NCBI RefSeq assembly: GCF_964019385.1
Contig: NC_088645.1
Location: 10,698,066 to 10,762,065 of the forward strand
Length of the DNA stretch: 64,000 nt
Direction of reading: 5' to 3'
Origin: Sycon ciliatum
Lineage: Eukaryota > Porifera > Calcarea > Leucosolenida > Sycettidae
Under the pieces are notes generated by a model that worked only from the letters and a program-made list of their open reading frames with translations, made no database searches and was not told the origin of the DNA. Positions 20,900 to 32,479 of this stretch are shown here, one piece after another. Both the position numbers and the translations under genes were made by a program. Each line of letters starts with the position of its first letter. Position 1 is the stretch's first letter.

Positions 20900-20983
20900 G
20901 TGTGTATGTGCGCGCGGGCGTGTGTGTGTGTGTTAAAGTCACTGTTTGTGTGTTTGTGTGTGTGTGTGTGTGCACGCGAGCGC

Positions 20984-21022
<39 letters not shown>

Positions 21023-21079
21023 TGTGTGTGTGTGTGAGTGTGCGTGTGTGTGTGTGCGTGTGTGTGTGTGTGTGTGTGA
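20900..21079. repeat. (TG)n microsatellite
   Basis: TG-rich with CG interruptions. ORFs on both strands are artefacts. Confidence 0.95.
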
Positions 21080-21255
21080 CTGTGTGACATTGGAGGTGAC
21101 GAAAAAGACGCGACATTCCAACAGTCAGCAATCGGCTATCAAGAGTCATCTGTCCATTAGTGATAGTTGTCGTGAGTTGTACAGAGATGTTTTCTCAGTT
21201 TTTGGCCGGTGGCAGATCTGTATTACATTTGTCTGTTTTGAAAGCGTTATAATTA

Positions 21256-21486
21256 TACTGTAAAGCGCGAAATTTTCGCGGCGTTTTTAGTTCGCGTTTT
21301 CAGAATCCGGACAGGTTTGCGAGGTTTTAATTTTGCGATTGCAGAATGGCATTCTTGCTAAACCTGTGGCATTCTTGCTAAACCTTTCATGGATCTCCTT
21401 TTCGCGCTGTCTAAATTTCGCGATTTCCACGCGGTCGCGAATTTCGCAGAAATTAGACCATGGCAATAATTTCACGGTTTACAGTA
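21256..21486. mobile_element. MITE, TACTGTAAA ends, GAAATTTCG motif
   Basis: 231 bp with inverted ends TACTGTAAAgcgcGAAA / complement of TTTCACGGTTTACAGTA. The interior iterates TTCGCG-like words. Confidence 0.65.
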
Positions 21487-21707
21487 GGGAGTACGTTGTC
21501 CCCTGAACTATGTGTTAAGAAGGAAAATGTTTTATCGCTTCAGTTATTTGGCGGTAATCCTCGTGAAAGTGTCAGGAATGCTTCTTCTCATTGATGTTTT
21601 CATTATGTTCTAGTCATTTCTTCACCTTCACCCTGTTGTTGACTTGTTCACCTGAGTTTTATTTTTTCCACACATATAGCGTGAGTGCTCAATCTATGCT
21701 TTTGCTG

Positions 21708-21931
21708 TACTGTAAGACATGTTATTATAGCGAGTCGCAAATTTAACGATTGTCCAAAATTCATGGGTTAACAAGAAGATATGCTAACGATCCTGTAGTA
21801 TTCCGCCATATCCACACACAGCATAATATATGAAGCCACACGGCCTAAACGAATCTTATTATAACGAAGAAATGTCATCCGTTAAAACGTTAGATTTACT
21901 TCCTCGTTATATATATGCATGTCTTACAGTA
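21708..21931. mobile_element. MITE, TACTGTAAGACATG ends, TATAACGA motif
   Basis: 224 bp. Inverted ends TACTGTAAGACATG, interior iterating TTAACGA / TATAACGAG, reminiscent of pogo/Tigger MITEs. Confidence 0.75.
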
Positions 21932-21934
21932 TAA

Positions 21935-23657
21935 GGGCCCTTACACACTACGTAGAAAACCGCTTTTTTGTTGCGTTCCTGTAAAAGTTGCCATGTCGAC
22001 TGACGTCATATGGCACGAAATCTAAAAAGTTGCGTAAACGTTTTACTCAGATCTCGGACGGGTGTAGAAGGCTGCTTTTTACTACCTCCGACAAGCGAAA
22101 CTTGGCGCGTTTTTTACTTCAAATTACACGAAATAACTCACACTTTTCAATCAAGACTAATGATTGACTCACCACAAAATATTACTTTGCATTGCTCAAC
22201 AAGGATATAAGAGACATCAGTTAGGCTGAATCACTCTCCTCTGATTCAGAGATCGCAGTTTCTTCGGGAGAGGAATTGTCCCTGTTTTGAGACGAAAGAG
22301 CGACTAGAGCAGATTCAGTTGCAGCAAGTATCTCTGTTGTGATCGCTCTGGAAATCTCGATGTCGCTCCTGTGGTTGAGCCACGGTGTCCAGGGTCGTCA
22401 TTTCCGCCGCCACTATCTAGGTTGACGTGGTAAGAACTCTGCAGCACCTCCACACGCGCCTTGACTGCAACATGTTTGCCGGGTATTCTCTCCTACTGTC
22501 CAAAATTGCAGGCAGCAATTCCTGGCGCTTTTCCTTTGCCACCAGAGACGCATCGCTCTGAAGGCTATTGAAAGACGCTAGGATTATTTGGCATGGATGT
22601 ATGTACTCTGTGCTGTCTGAGTGATCAAGTGAAGGGAGAGAACTTCTTGGTTTTGCATTGAAACGCGAAATCACGACGATTCTCCTTCGCAGAATGGAGG
22701 CGCTTCGCGCGCGCACTGTTGTGCTGGTACACGAGAGACTGGCCTGCTTCTGACTAGTCGAGCCATGTGCCACTCACCAGCTCGTCGCTTGGCTTCCTGC
22801 ACCCGGTTGCATGGAGGGTACAAGTAGGTCGCGTACCTCACAGCCTTGTGAAGTAACTTGTGGTACTAACACAAATAAAAATCAAAAAACGCGCCAAGTT
22901 TCGCTTGTCGGAGGTAGTAGCTTTTTAGCTTTTATGCCTTCCCGCGCTTTCGGACTTCAACTTCTTGTTGGTGTTTTTGCTGTTTGATGCTGTGTGGATT
23001 TCCGTGTTTCAATTTCAGCTGTCCATTGGATTTTTCGCCTGCTTCTGAAATTCTCGTACTTGAACTCGTGTTGTTCAAGCCGTAGTAGACTCGAACTTGT
23101 TTGCTCGCTGAGCGCGACACGATGCCGAAAATCCAGTGCTCAGAAGAAATGGAGGTGAAGCTCATGGAGCTGTGGGCGATATATCAAAAAAACAAGGCAT
23201 TCCAAACTCGTTCTCAGGGTGAGCTGTCCACAAGTTGCGACCAATTCTGTATTTGACGGTACCATTCCGCAACAGCATGCTGAGCATCGTCGTCACCATG
23301 AAATTTGAGCAACTGTGATCAGTCATCTAGAAAATATCAAGAACAGGACCGACATCAGACGACTTCACTAGCTTCTGCAGGTCCTGCAATGTCATGTCGG
23401 CAACAATTTTACGTCGCCGCTTTCTCCTTGCCGGAGTCAACCTGAGCTCCATGGGCATGGCTCCAACACAAGATGCAGAACGAAATCAAAGAAGCACACA
23501 CAGCACTCGTTCTGAGAGCAGAAATTTTCATCCGAACTGCACTACATGTACATGTACGTAAAAAGCAGATCACTTGTCAGTGTGCAACTGCACTTGATCA
23601 GGCTGGCGCATACGCAACGTTAGTTGCGTTTTACATGTACGTAGTGTGTAAGGGCCC
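21935..23657. mobile_element. 1.7-kb TIR DNA transposon, probably Harbinger-like
   Basis: Terminal inverted repeats GGGCCCTTACACACTACGTA at both ends; flanks TAA and TTA. Degenerate ORFs only. A plus-strand frame at 23122-23250 reads CSEEMEVKLMELW, like the start of a Myb/SANT-type or MADF domain carried by PIF/Harbinger second ORFs. The minus ORF 22417-22773 is unrecognised. An internal inverted pair (ACCTCCGACAAGCGAAACTT and complement) lies at about 22084 and 22890. No DDE transposase seen, so non-autonomous. Confidence 0.6.
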
Positions 23658-23872
23658 TTAGTTGCTGTATTTGACATTTTTCCATTATTCCCTGTATTTA
23701 CCCATGATGAGAAGGGAACGAAAACGTTCGGTTACTAAATTGGCTTACCTGACTGTGTGTATTGGGTCGGTGCTGACACCTTTCCTTCGAAATGTTATAA
23801 ATGTAATAATGCTTTTAATTTTCAGGAAGAAAGGAATTCTATTGTAATAGTACATAGTACATTGTATGTGTA

Positions 23873-24100
23873 ACTTTATTAGGATGACCCAAAGGCAAAT
23901 CGCCTATCGATGGGCTCGCCGCGCTGAATGGTTGTGGTATGACAAAGCAAAGAGGAAACCATTGTGTGTGTGGGGAGGGGAGGGGAGGGGGGGGGGGGAG
24001 TTTTGAACTATGCACAGTGAAGGGATTATTGTATGTACATGACCAAGGATAGGGTATACCGGACAAAATTGCCATTTTTGTGAGCAATGGATTGGGAAGT
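23873..24100 (-). repeat. SINE-like or LINE-tail repeat, copy 1
   Basis: On the minus strand it ends GCCTTTGGGTCATCCTAATA + AAGTTA. Similar ends at 26740-26660 (minus) and 53780-53945 (plus) followed by (ATT)n. Confidence 0.5.
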
Positions 24101-24747
24101 CGAACAGTATTGTGACACATACCAGTATGCTCTTTATAATGGACATTACTTCTCTACAAACAGAAGTTTCCGCTGTCACTTGTAGTATGTTTAACAAGTT
24201 CTTTGCCTGAGAATATTACAGTTTGAAAGTCCCACTATTTGGTCTCAGATTTTCCTTCTTTCATTTCAAGTTGAGGAGAAAGTTCTAAGTCTTTAAGGTG
24301 GCTCATACCTAAATCGAAAACGAGTCCTTTGAGCATCCTTCTGGGCAGGTTTGGAGTAGAAATATGTTTGCCTCTCGCGGGTTCGGGCTTCCCCGGTGAA
24401 AACGTGTTCTTCTTTTTCGGTAGTGGTTTTGACAAGATATGCTTCTATAATGGACTCCAAAGTTTGTTCGGGTGGTAACAGAAACATGAAACTTGGCAGG
24501 CACTTGTGCATCAATCAAAGGAACATTCGTACTAAATTTTAAGGAAATCCATTTAGGCGGTTTCAATTTTCTTGAGGGCAGTAATGTGTAAATTTAATTT
24601 ACCCCCAATCGACAAATTGAGAGGACTTGAGAAAGTATGCTTCTGGTAGCTGCAGGGGGCTATAACTTTGCAGACGCTTTCCATCTAAGTATACCTCAGC
24701 AAAATTGGAATTAAATCTAACGGGCCATTATGTTTGACTATAATAAT

Positions 24748-26202
24748 AATGTGGAAAGGAAGAGGACATCTGGATACGAATTAAGAGTAACTCTCCGTCA
24801 CTGTAACTTGATACTATACAGTCAGAAAGTACAATACCTAGCCACAAAACTGACAATATAATTATAGTATCCAGATATGAGCCCGAGCGCGCTAAAACAT
24901 GACCACAGCTTTTTTTGAAAAAGTCGAGATAATCGCGATTTGAATTCCGCGGCAAAAAATACGAAGTGCAGTGCAACGCGAGTCGCTGTTGTTGTTTTAC
25001 TCGGTCGACTGGATCTGTTCCGGATGCAATTCTTTGTTGCAAGTAAGTTTATTTGTTAGAGTTTGTATTCCATGTTGCGCTGAGTCGCCTAAAACTGATC
25101 GTCATCGATGTATCGACAGAAGAGCCTAGTTGTAGTAATGTACTGCGGAGCGGAAGAAGACGACATCATCGCACTCCATGCGCAGGATAAAATATTTTGA
25201 GGATTCGAGTCGGAAACAGAAGGAAGACGATGATGGCTACAGCGACGAGTCATTTGAGGGCAACACTTTCATCGAGCGTAAAAAGAATTGATGCTGGTAG
25301 TCCCACGATCTGCAGTGACGAGGAATTCTACTCTGATGACAACCTGGCAAGCGATTGGCATCGACACTGACTTGGGAGGTGAGTCGGCCGATGATTTGGC
25401 CAGAATGGACATCGCTGCACATATCCGGGACAATGCCAGTATTGGTTGCAAGTGCAAAAACAATCACTGGACTCTGCTGCTACCTCAACTTGCTCAAGTC
25501 GATAATTTTGAGTACCCTTATGCGGAACATCGCTAGCACGAGCAGTAGGCAGCGAAAGCAGTACTCTCTGGTGAGCGGAGAAAACCGTGTGCAGATGGGC
25601 TTTGGTGTTGGGAATATGAGTGCGACGTCGAGTATGTTGAGGAAGACTGTGTGTAGTGGTGTATACTGTATATCTGAAAGTACAGGTGGAGTGTGATGGA
25701 GAGGACGTGGAGTGCCAACTTCTTCCGCCATCTTATTAGTCTGATGTTGACCGTGTTTTCGCTGGCGGTTCTCCAGTGGTGCTCCAAACAGGAGGTATTT
25801 CGGACACCCAGCTCAGCTGCCTATACACAATTTGGATGTGGCTGAGTACCTGTCAGCTCATGCTATAAGACCCTGGACAGAGGAACTGACCCGGAAAGGA
25901 TGAACCCAGGGGCATATCAATTGTGTGCAAAAATGACAATCCCATTGCTGTACATAGAATTTCACCATTTCAACAGTGCTGCATATAATACCATTGTAGC
26001 AACACTTAGACATGTCGGATCAATCCAAAACTTTCAGACAGTGAACATTAGGTGTGTTAGATCATTTTTGAACAAAAACTGAAAATCGAATTTTTGGTCT
26101 GTGGTCATGTTTTGGCGTGCTCTGGCTCATATAAAGTATCCAGTTACAGTGATGGAGAGTTACTCTTAAATCGTATCCAGATGTCCTCTTCCTTTCCACA
26201 TT
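24748..26202. mobile_element. 1.45-kb DNA transposon with about 110-190-bp inverted ends
   Basis: Ends aatgtggaaaggaagaggac are inverted, and similarity runs more than 100 bp into each side, through ACATGACCACAG. The interior has short broken ORFs (for example 25355-25696 plus) and an acidic stretch but no transposase I can name. Related terminal words occur at 13.71 kb and 62.88 kb. Confidence 0.65.
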
Positions 26203-26261
26203 TATTTATGGCTCAACATCCGAGTTTCAAATATAATAGTAATAATAATAATAATCAGGAA

Positions 26262-26640
26262 ATTAGAGGCCACATGCCACGTACTGCTCTTTTCTCTCCG
26301 AAACTCAACACTTGCAAGGCAGATATGAAAGAAAGAAAAAATCATCAGTCACACCACCGGGACTCGAACCAGGGACCTTGCTATTCGCGAGCAATGCTCT
26401 AACCAACTGAGCTACAGTATGACTCTTATCCACAGTGATGGCAAATCTATCCTTCTTCGATCAATCAATATCTGGCCTGCATCATACTGGCAACTCACAC
26501 CCGGTGGTGTGACTGATGATTTTTACTTTCTTTCATATCTGCCTTGCAAGTGTTGAGTTTCGGAGAGAAAAGAGCAGTACGTGGCATGTGGCCTCTAATT
26601 TCCTAACACTTTAAAACAATTCTCCGTGAAGTCCAAATTT
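26262..26640. mobile_element. tRNA-cored foldback element (relative of the 9.7-11 kb array)
   Basis: The left part matches the 368-bp unit including its tRNA-like core; the right part is the inverted outer arm. It looks like one half-palindrome with a central deletion. Confidence 0.75.
26348..26423 (-). tRNA. tRNA-like sequence
   Basis: Same core as at 9864-9939, with both Pol III boxes. Confidence 0.5.
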
Positions 26641-26758
26641 GAAATTAATATTAATAATAATAATAACTTTATTAGGATGACCCAAAGGCTGACCGTCTAT
26701 TGTGCTATAATGTTTTGGTCTACCGCACAAGTCAGCCAATATTGGATTCAGTAAACCT

Positions 26759-27141
26759 GTCCCTGTGGAAATTTGCGGAAAAACTCTCAAAAACTTGCGC
26801 AAGAAATTACAGCAGAAAACAACAAAAAATGCAACGAAAAGTGCGGAACGATGCAGAACTTGCCAGGAATTCGCGGAAATATTTACAGAAAATTGCAGAT
26901 TTGAGCCAAATCACGCAATTTGTTGCATCGTATATCTACTCGGGAGTAGTACGAGTGCAAAAAACCTACAGGATCATGGAAAGCACTGCGTGAAAAGTGC
27001 AGAAAGAGTGAGATATAGTGCAGAAAACAACAAAAAACGCGGGAAATCCCGGATTTTGCTGAAAACCGCGGGTTTGGGCGAAAATCGCGAAATTTGTTGC
27101 ATCCGTGGAATCGCGATTTCCTGGAGGGACAGGTAAACCGT
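26759..27141. mobile_element. MITE, GTAAACCTGTCCCT ends
   Basis: Inverted ends GTAAACCTGTCCCTGTGG / complement of CCAGGAGGGACAGGT-like sequence. The interior is rich in AAATCGCG / GCGGAAA words. Confidence 0.6.
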
Positions 27142-28560
27142 GCTCCTAGGTACTTCACATCGATTCAATGTCAAATATCTAATGTTTAGCATATGGACCA
27201 CGCACATAGCTGGCTGTACCTCTTGAAGAAATTAAGAAAATCTATCAGGCCAATTTCGGAAAGCACCCCGCGGAGTACCGATATTTGCGTTCCAAACCTA
27301 AAGAGATTGTTAGTGTGGGTAGCCAAGATCCCTGAAAATAAAGCCCTTTCGCCCTATTTGGCTTGGCTCGACTGCAGAAATCACCACTCAGATACCTGAA
27401 GGGAACACTACAACATTTAGTCTGAACACTACAATAGTAGAGGAAAAATACTGGGATGTGTTTTTGTGCAAAATGCTCCAAAATAACGGAAATGTTAAAT
27501 CGGGTTAAAACTGTGAAGAAGTGTTTTTTCCCGTTTGTGTCTTTCCCTCAAAGCTGTGACAGTGCTTCAATCCTTCTCATTTTTCGGGATGGACAATATT
27601 TTGGTAGGATTGAAGCTGTGCCATTTTGAACAAAATCGATCGGGCTCATGCAACCACGCGGTTCCGAAGAATGACAGACTTATACACTGCACTTACCTGG
27701 TGGCGTACTATCTGTGAATGTACCATGAAGGAGCTTCTCTGAAAAAGAAAAAGAGCAAAACATACAACTTCCACTATGAAGAGATCGTCATTATTGTCAA
27801 TTACCAAAGCATAAGAAATCGGCAGTCAGGAAAATGCAAGGTGAAAAGTTGAATGAAAATTGGAAAATTGATCGCGCAGAAGAACACGTTTGTTGAGTTC
27901 CTTGCTATGGTGAAGGTTTCAGAAAATAATGCCACAGCCGTCAAGGAGTTGGAAAGTTGGCCCGGCCTCAGGTCTTTTCTATGATGTAGGCATGTCCGAG
28001 GTCTTTAGAAGGCGGCCGCTGGTTTGCTGTAACTTTCAGCTTTTTCGCTGTTTCAAGCACAGGCCGATCACTTCACCTGAAAAGCAGGAAAAGGTCGGGT
28101 TCCCTGCCATGATTAGTGCTGCACCCAGCTTGTTTTGTGTGAAAGTATATTATACAAGCAGCACCAACGGCCGGCGTTGCCTGGCCGAATGTGGCATGCG
28201 GGTGAAGCAAGTACATGAACAGCACACGTGCTCAGCACGTGGTGGTGGCCAGACCGCTGAAGTCCTGGTGAGCTTGAGGGAGGTTCTTCAACGTTGGAAG
28301 GAGAAGGAGGGACGTCTGTTACGCCTTCGGGAGGCTGGTCAGGGTTGTCCATCACCTGGCGGCGGATGAAGCGGCTCAAAAAATTCATAAAATGACGAAC
28401 AAAAGTGCGATGCGCTCTTCACTGCAGATCAGATGCAGAGTGTAGTCAGTGCAGATCTTTTGTATCCTTTTGTTGCAGATGTTTCTATTTGCAGAGAACG
28501 GTTCACGTGGTCCGCAGCGCTTGTGCGGCTGCTAGTGCTACCTATGGCCTAGACTAGGTA
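27142..28560. other. Unassigned region with broken coding-like frames
   Basis: Plus-strand segments in changing frames look protein-like (for example VKELESWPGLRSF near 27935-27975 and ORF 27929-28369), suggesting an old transposon or pseudogene. I cannot name a family. Confidence 0.3.
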
Positions 28561-28569
28561 TAGATGGCT

Positions 28570-28830
28570 ACATGATTCGCACGCTTCGCGTGCTCAGTGC
28601 TTCTGCGCGCGGCTGCTACTGCACTCGTACTGATCGTGTCTGCTACCACCTACACTGTTTGCACGCTTCGCGTGCTCAGCACGTGGTGGTGGCTACACGA
28701 TTCGCACGCTTCGCGTGCTCAGTGCTTCTGTGGCTGCTTCCGCTAGCTACACGATTCGCAGTGCTTCTGCGGCTGCTAGCTACACTGTGCTACACTGTTC
28801 GCACGCTTCGCGTGCTCATGGCAGTGCTGC
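28570..28830. repeat. Minisatellite with self-complementary unit
   Basis: About five to six degenerate copies of a 30-45-bp unit containing GCACGCTTCGCGTGC, a perfect hairpin, plus TCAGTGCTTCTG. Confidence 0.8.
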
Positions 28831-28851
28831 TCCGCAGCGCTTCAGCGTGAC

Positions 28852-28948
28852 ACAAAAACACACGTCACAGATGCCTCTTCTTTATAAGGAGCGTGACACA
28901 CACACACACACACACAGACACACGTCACAGGTGCCTCTTCTTTATAAG
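28852..28948. repeat. Direct repeat around a CA tract
   Basis: CACACGTCACAG-TGCCTCTTC followed by TTTATAA occurs twice, about 60 bp apart, separated by (CA)n. Confidence 0.85.
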
Positions 28949-28960
28949 TAAAGATTATTA

Positions 28961-29371
28961 GGGAGGTTCCGGAGTACGATTTTTCGTGCCAAAATCCGTG
29001 GAGGCTCTACGGATTTGTTATACGTCGTTTTCGAGCAGTGAAAAGTTCCGGGGTACGGAACTTATGTGTTTGCCGTCATTGCCTAGGTTACGATCGCAAA
29101 CACGTCACATTCCCGCGCTTGGCCTTTTTATTTTGAAAATAGGTACGGAAATCAAAATTTCCCGCAAAAAATCAATGTTTCTCGTACCAAATTTGTACGC
29201 GAAAAATCTTTCTGCACCCGATGACGCAAAATCTCCATACAAACCATGGTTCGTATGAAAGCCAGTCCGCATGGATTCTCCGTGCCGAAAAATCGTATGG
29301 AGCACGCCTGGAAAAAAATCCGTAGCGCCCCTACGGATTTTGGCACGGAAAATAGTACCCCGGAACCTCTC
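28961..29371. mobile_element. MITE, GGGAGGTTCCGG ends (copy 1)
   Basis: 411 bp. Inverted ends G(G/A)GAGGTTCCGGRGTAC..., then CGTGCCAAAATCCGT on both sides. Flanked by TA. Copy 2 in the other orientation is at 54188-54598. Confidence 0.85.
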
Positions 29372-29389
29372 TAATATCATTCGTATATT

Positions 29390-29502
29390 ATAATACTTAA
29401 AAAAAGGACACACTTCAGGCTCATTACGAACATCATGAAAGTTTTTGTCTTCAGAAGTATACTAATGAGCCTGAAGTGTGTCCTTTTTATGAGTATTATC
29501 GC
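29390..29502. repeat. Hairpin element with 26-bp perfect stem
   Basis: aaaaaggacacacttcaggc and its complement face each other across about 40 bp. It directly follows the preceding MITE. Confidence 0.85.
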
Positions 29503-30164
29503 ATTTTTGTCTCAGAGGAAACTGTATTCTTATAAGTATTACAAAATAATTGAGAGGCTTTGAATCGTTTTTATCAAAATCTAAATATTTGCCGGGTTGG
29601 AAGGTGGGAATGGAAAGGAGACCCGCTAAAATCATTTCGTCACTTTTCGAACAATGGCCACAAATGGATAATATTTGTACTGTTGATTGTGTTTTGCTTT
29701 CTTTGTCGTATTCCGTTCCCTTTCGCCTTGTTTCTCCTTGGCGATGTCCAGTGCTTGCCGCATCCATATTCGCATGTACCACCGACGCCACAGACTCAGC
29801 CACAGCACTGCTGATGACGGATGCAGTTGGCGGTTCCGGGGGAGGCAACGGCAACAACGCCGGGGGGTGGGGGCATCACCTCATCGCAGCATCCACTTTG
29901 GTCTTGAGCTGGATGTTGTTGTGGCGTGCGCACTTGTGTTGTCATGGTGCATTGTGTCTTGTTAACAATGTGCAGATTCTCCGTATCCAAGGCTCTCGAC
30001 CCGGGTAATGGAGGCGCTCTTGCCGATGGCGGTAATTGTACTAACGACGGCTGTGGCCGAGGGTTCTTAGGTGGCCTGCGGCGTTTGGGCTGCAGCGCCC
30101 GTGCCGAGCCAGTCAGCATGTGCAGTGGGACATGCTGACTGAAAACAACAAAATCAACATTCAA
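29462..30164 (-). pseudogene. Unidentified Pro/Ser-rich frame pair
   Basis: Two overlapping minus-strand ORFs (30164-29796 and 29857-29462) read as one protein if a frameshift near 29840 is allowed. The first is basic and Pro-rich (KRRRPPKNPRPQ), the second has PLPPPEPPTAS and then ordinary composition. It could be a retroelement gag or a host pseudogene; no domain recognised. Confidence 0.3.
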
Positions 30165-30542
30165 CGACCTAGATGACCAAAGGCTAATTATTCAAGGATT
30201 ATTACAAGAAGAAAAGAGGACCAAAGAGCTACAGGTTATGCTATAGTGACCACTACGAGTTATTACAGCACCGGATGCCAAGCACCAGCGAAGACACGGG
30301 AAAACAGGACTTAACAACAACAGGAACAACAACATTCGTAATAATTGACCATCAAGATTAAAGAAGGAGTCAGTGAACAGAGGCTAAGGAACATGAAGCG
30401 AGTCTGGGAGTGATCAACATTGATGAGGAGAATGACACAGAAGATGACACTGAGGATGAGATGAGAGATGAGATGGAGGACGAGGTTGCGGTTCATGGAG
30501 AGAAAGAATCGGATGGAGATTGTGATCGTAAGAAGTCTGCTG

Positions 30543-30686
30543 TTTTTCTTCATTAATTTGTTGTCTCACCCTAATTGTCTCCAGGTTTATGATGATTTTA
30601 GTTTTTCTGTTGTGTGTCGTACACGGTATGCTAGTCAGGTGGAAGTGCTTGGGGCTGATTGTACCCGTCAAGTTGTACAAACCTGA
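30543..30686 (+). pseudogene. Penelope-like C-terminal remnant
   Basis: LLSHPNC, VYDDFSFSVVCRTRYASQVE parallels the LLASPDC...SSFTVLCRGR block at 8.8-8.9 kb. Too short for more. Confidence 0.4.
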
Positions 30687-30727
30687 TCTTTGTAAGCAGA
30701 AGAAACATGTATTTGATTTTTAATTAT

Positions 30728-30860
30728 AGGTTAGTGCATGGCAGGGAGGGCCTCATGGCTTGTTAGTGCCCCACAGGTTAGCCTGAGGGCTGTAGGCCCA
30801 AGGTCACACCTGAAGAGTACAAACAAGCCATAAAGCCCTCCCTGCCATGCACTAACTATT
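30728..30860. repeat. Hairpin repeat, ggttagtgcatggcaggg stem (copy 1)
   Basis: A 23-bp stem (AGTTAGTGCATGGCAGGGAG type) around about 85 bp. The flank downstream to 31070 is shared with copy 2 at 36452-36584. Confidence 0.85.
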
Positions 30861-31180
30861 TTAGAACGAGGTTACATGTATCATCTTGCATTATGCTTGT
30901 GCACCCCTATATTGGGTAGTTGTGTGGTTTATGTGCAGAGAGAAAAGGAGAATAGAAGCAAATGAAATGCTGGGTTGTTATTGCAAGCTTCAGTCTTATT
31001 CATAGCTTGTGGAGCTTTATATAGGGTTTCTCGCCAGCTGTTCACAAAGGAAAAGCGTACAGATGAAAGAGGGGTTAATTAAAATGCATGAAGGTAATGG
31101 AAATTCGAAAACGATCACTCAAAAGGGTAGAGTGCTGTGGCAAAGGTTTCAGAAAGATTGCCACTGCTGGAATGGCTAGT

Positions 31181-32207
31181 ATAAGTATCTATTATTGCAC
31201 GATTAAAGAGGTCAATATATGAAATATAGAACGAGTAAAAGACCGAGGTCCCCCGAGGTCTTTTACGAGGTCTATATTTCATATATTGACCGATTATGAG
31301 GGCAATAATAGATTTATCACGACATAGCATACCTAAACTGTTTTTAGCTGTGTTTATAGGAAGAAAGGAATACTATTGTAATAGTACATAGTATGTACAT
31401 ATGCCGTTTACATTGGACATCACTTCTCTATAAACAGAAGTTTTCAGTTGTCACTTGTAGTATGTTCCCCAAGTTCTTTGACTGAGAATCTGACAGTTTG
31501 GGTTCGAATCCCAACGTTTGGCTTCAGATTTTTCTTCTTTCAGTTATAATTTTTTTCTAAGTTGAGGAAAAGTTCTAAGTCCTCGGGCTAAGTGGTCAAT
31601 AATAAGTGGTCAATATAAGCGGTCAATATATGCTGATATTTGACCGCTTAGAGATCACAAGTTTCTGTGGGGGTCAATAATAAGAGAGTGATAATACTGC
31701 TTATCACTCTCTTATTATTGACCCCCACAGAAACTTGTGATCTCTAAGCGGTCAAATATCAGCATATATTGACCGCTTATATTGACCACTTATTATTGAC
31801 CACTTAGCCCGAGGACTTAGAACTTTTTCCTCAACTTAGAAAAAAATTAGAACTGAAAGAAGAAAAATCTGAAGCCAAATGCTGGGGTTTGAACCCAAAC
31901 TGTCAGATTCTCAGTCAAAGAACTTGGGGAACATACTACAAGAGACAACTGAAAACTTCGGTTTACACAGAAGTAATGTCCAATGTAAACGGCATATGTA
32001 CATACTATTACAATAGTATTCCTTTCTTCCTATAGCAAAGCAAAACCAGTTTTAGGTATGCTATGTCGTGATAAATCTATTATTGCCCTCATAATCGGTC
32101 AATATATGAAATATAGACCTCGTAAAAGACCTCGGGGGACCTCGGTCTTTTACTCGTTCTATATTTCATATATTGACCTCTTTAATCGTGCAATAATAGA
32201 TACTTAT
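31181..32207. mobile_element. 1.03-kb near-perfect palindrome
   Basis: Arms of about 510 bp meet at agagtgataa-tactgc-ttatcactct (31685-31710). Each arm contains its own 120-bp palindrome centred on ACCGAGGTCCCCCGAGGT, a B-box-like GGTTCGAATCC segment, and iterations of (A/G)GCGGTCAATATA. No coding capacity beyond spurious ORFs. Half-copies: 23823-24290 (interrupted) and 46480-46820. Confidence 0.9.
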
Positions 32208-32479
32208 TGTACTACTCCCTGGCTAGAACTGAGTACAATTACACATGCATTTTTCTGATTTCTTCTCCAGTGTATGATTTATTGCATTTTAAACCATTGT
32301 GTTAATTTGCCCGTAAAAGAGGCCTTTTATTAGTACAATTACGATTATGGGAATTTTGTGTAAAACTGACTATAGTTGCATGCTATGGGAAGTGGTGTAG
32401 AGCTCCACCTATAATAAAGGCAGAAAAGTATGCAGCCTCTGAGGAAATCCCATTGCCTGCCCGCTCATCGATCAGGAAG

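Larger units (their letters stand above)
21488..23870 (+). pseudogene. Penelope-like element 3' end, split by insertions
   Basis: The first part (21488-21707) encodes LSPELCVKKENVLSLQLFGG, the terminal block shared with 13.3 kb. The second part (23658-23735) holds ttccattattccctgta and a decayed hammerhead core (C-A-TGATGAG, CGAAAACGTT; 23698-23735) matching the 3' flank at 13.54-13.60 kb. Between them sit a MITE (21708-21931) and a TIR transposon (21935-23657). Nothing functional remains. Confidence 0.5.
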
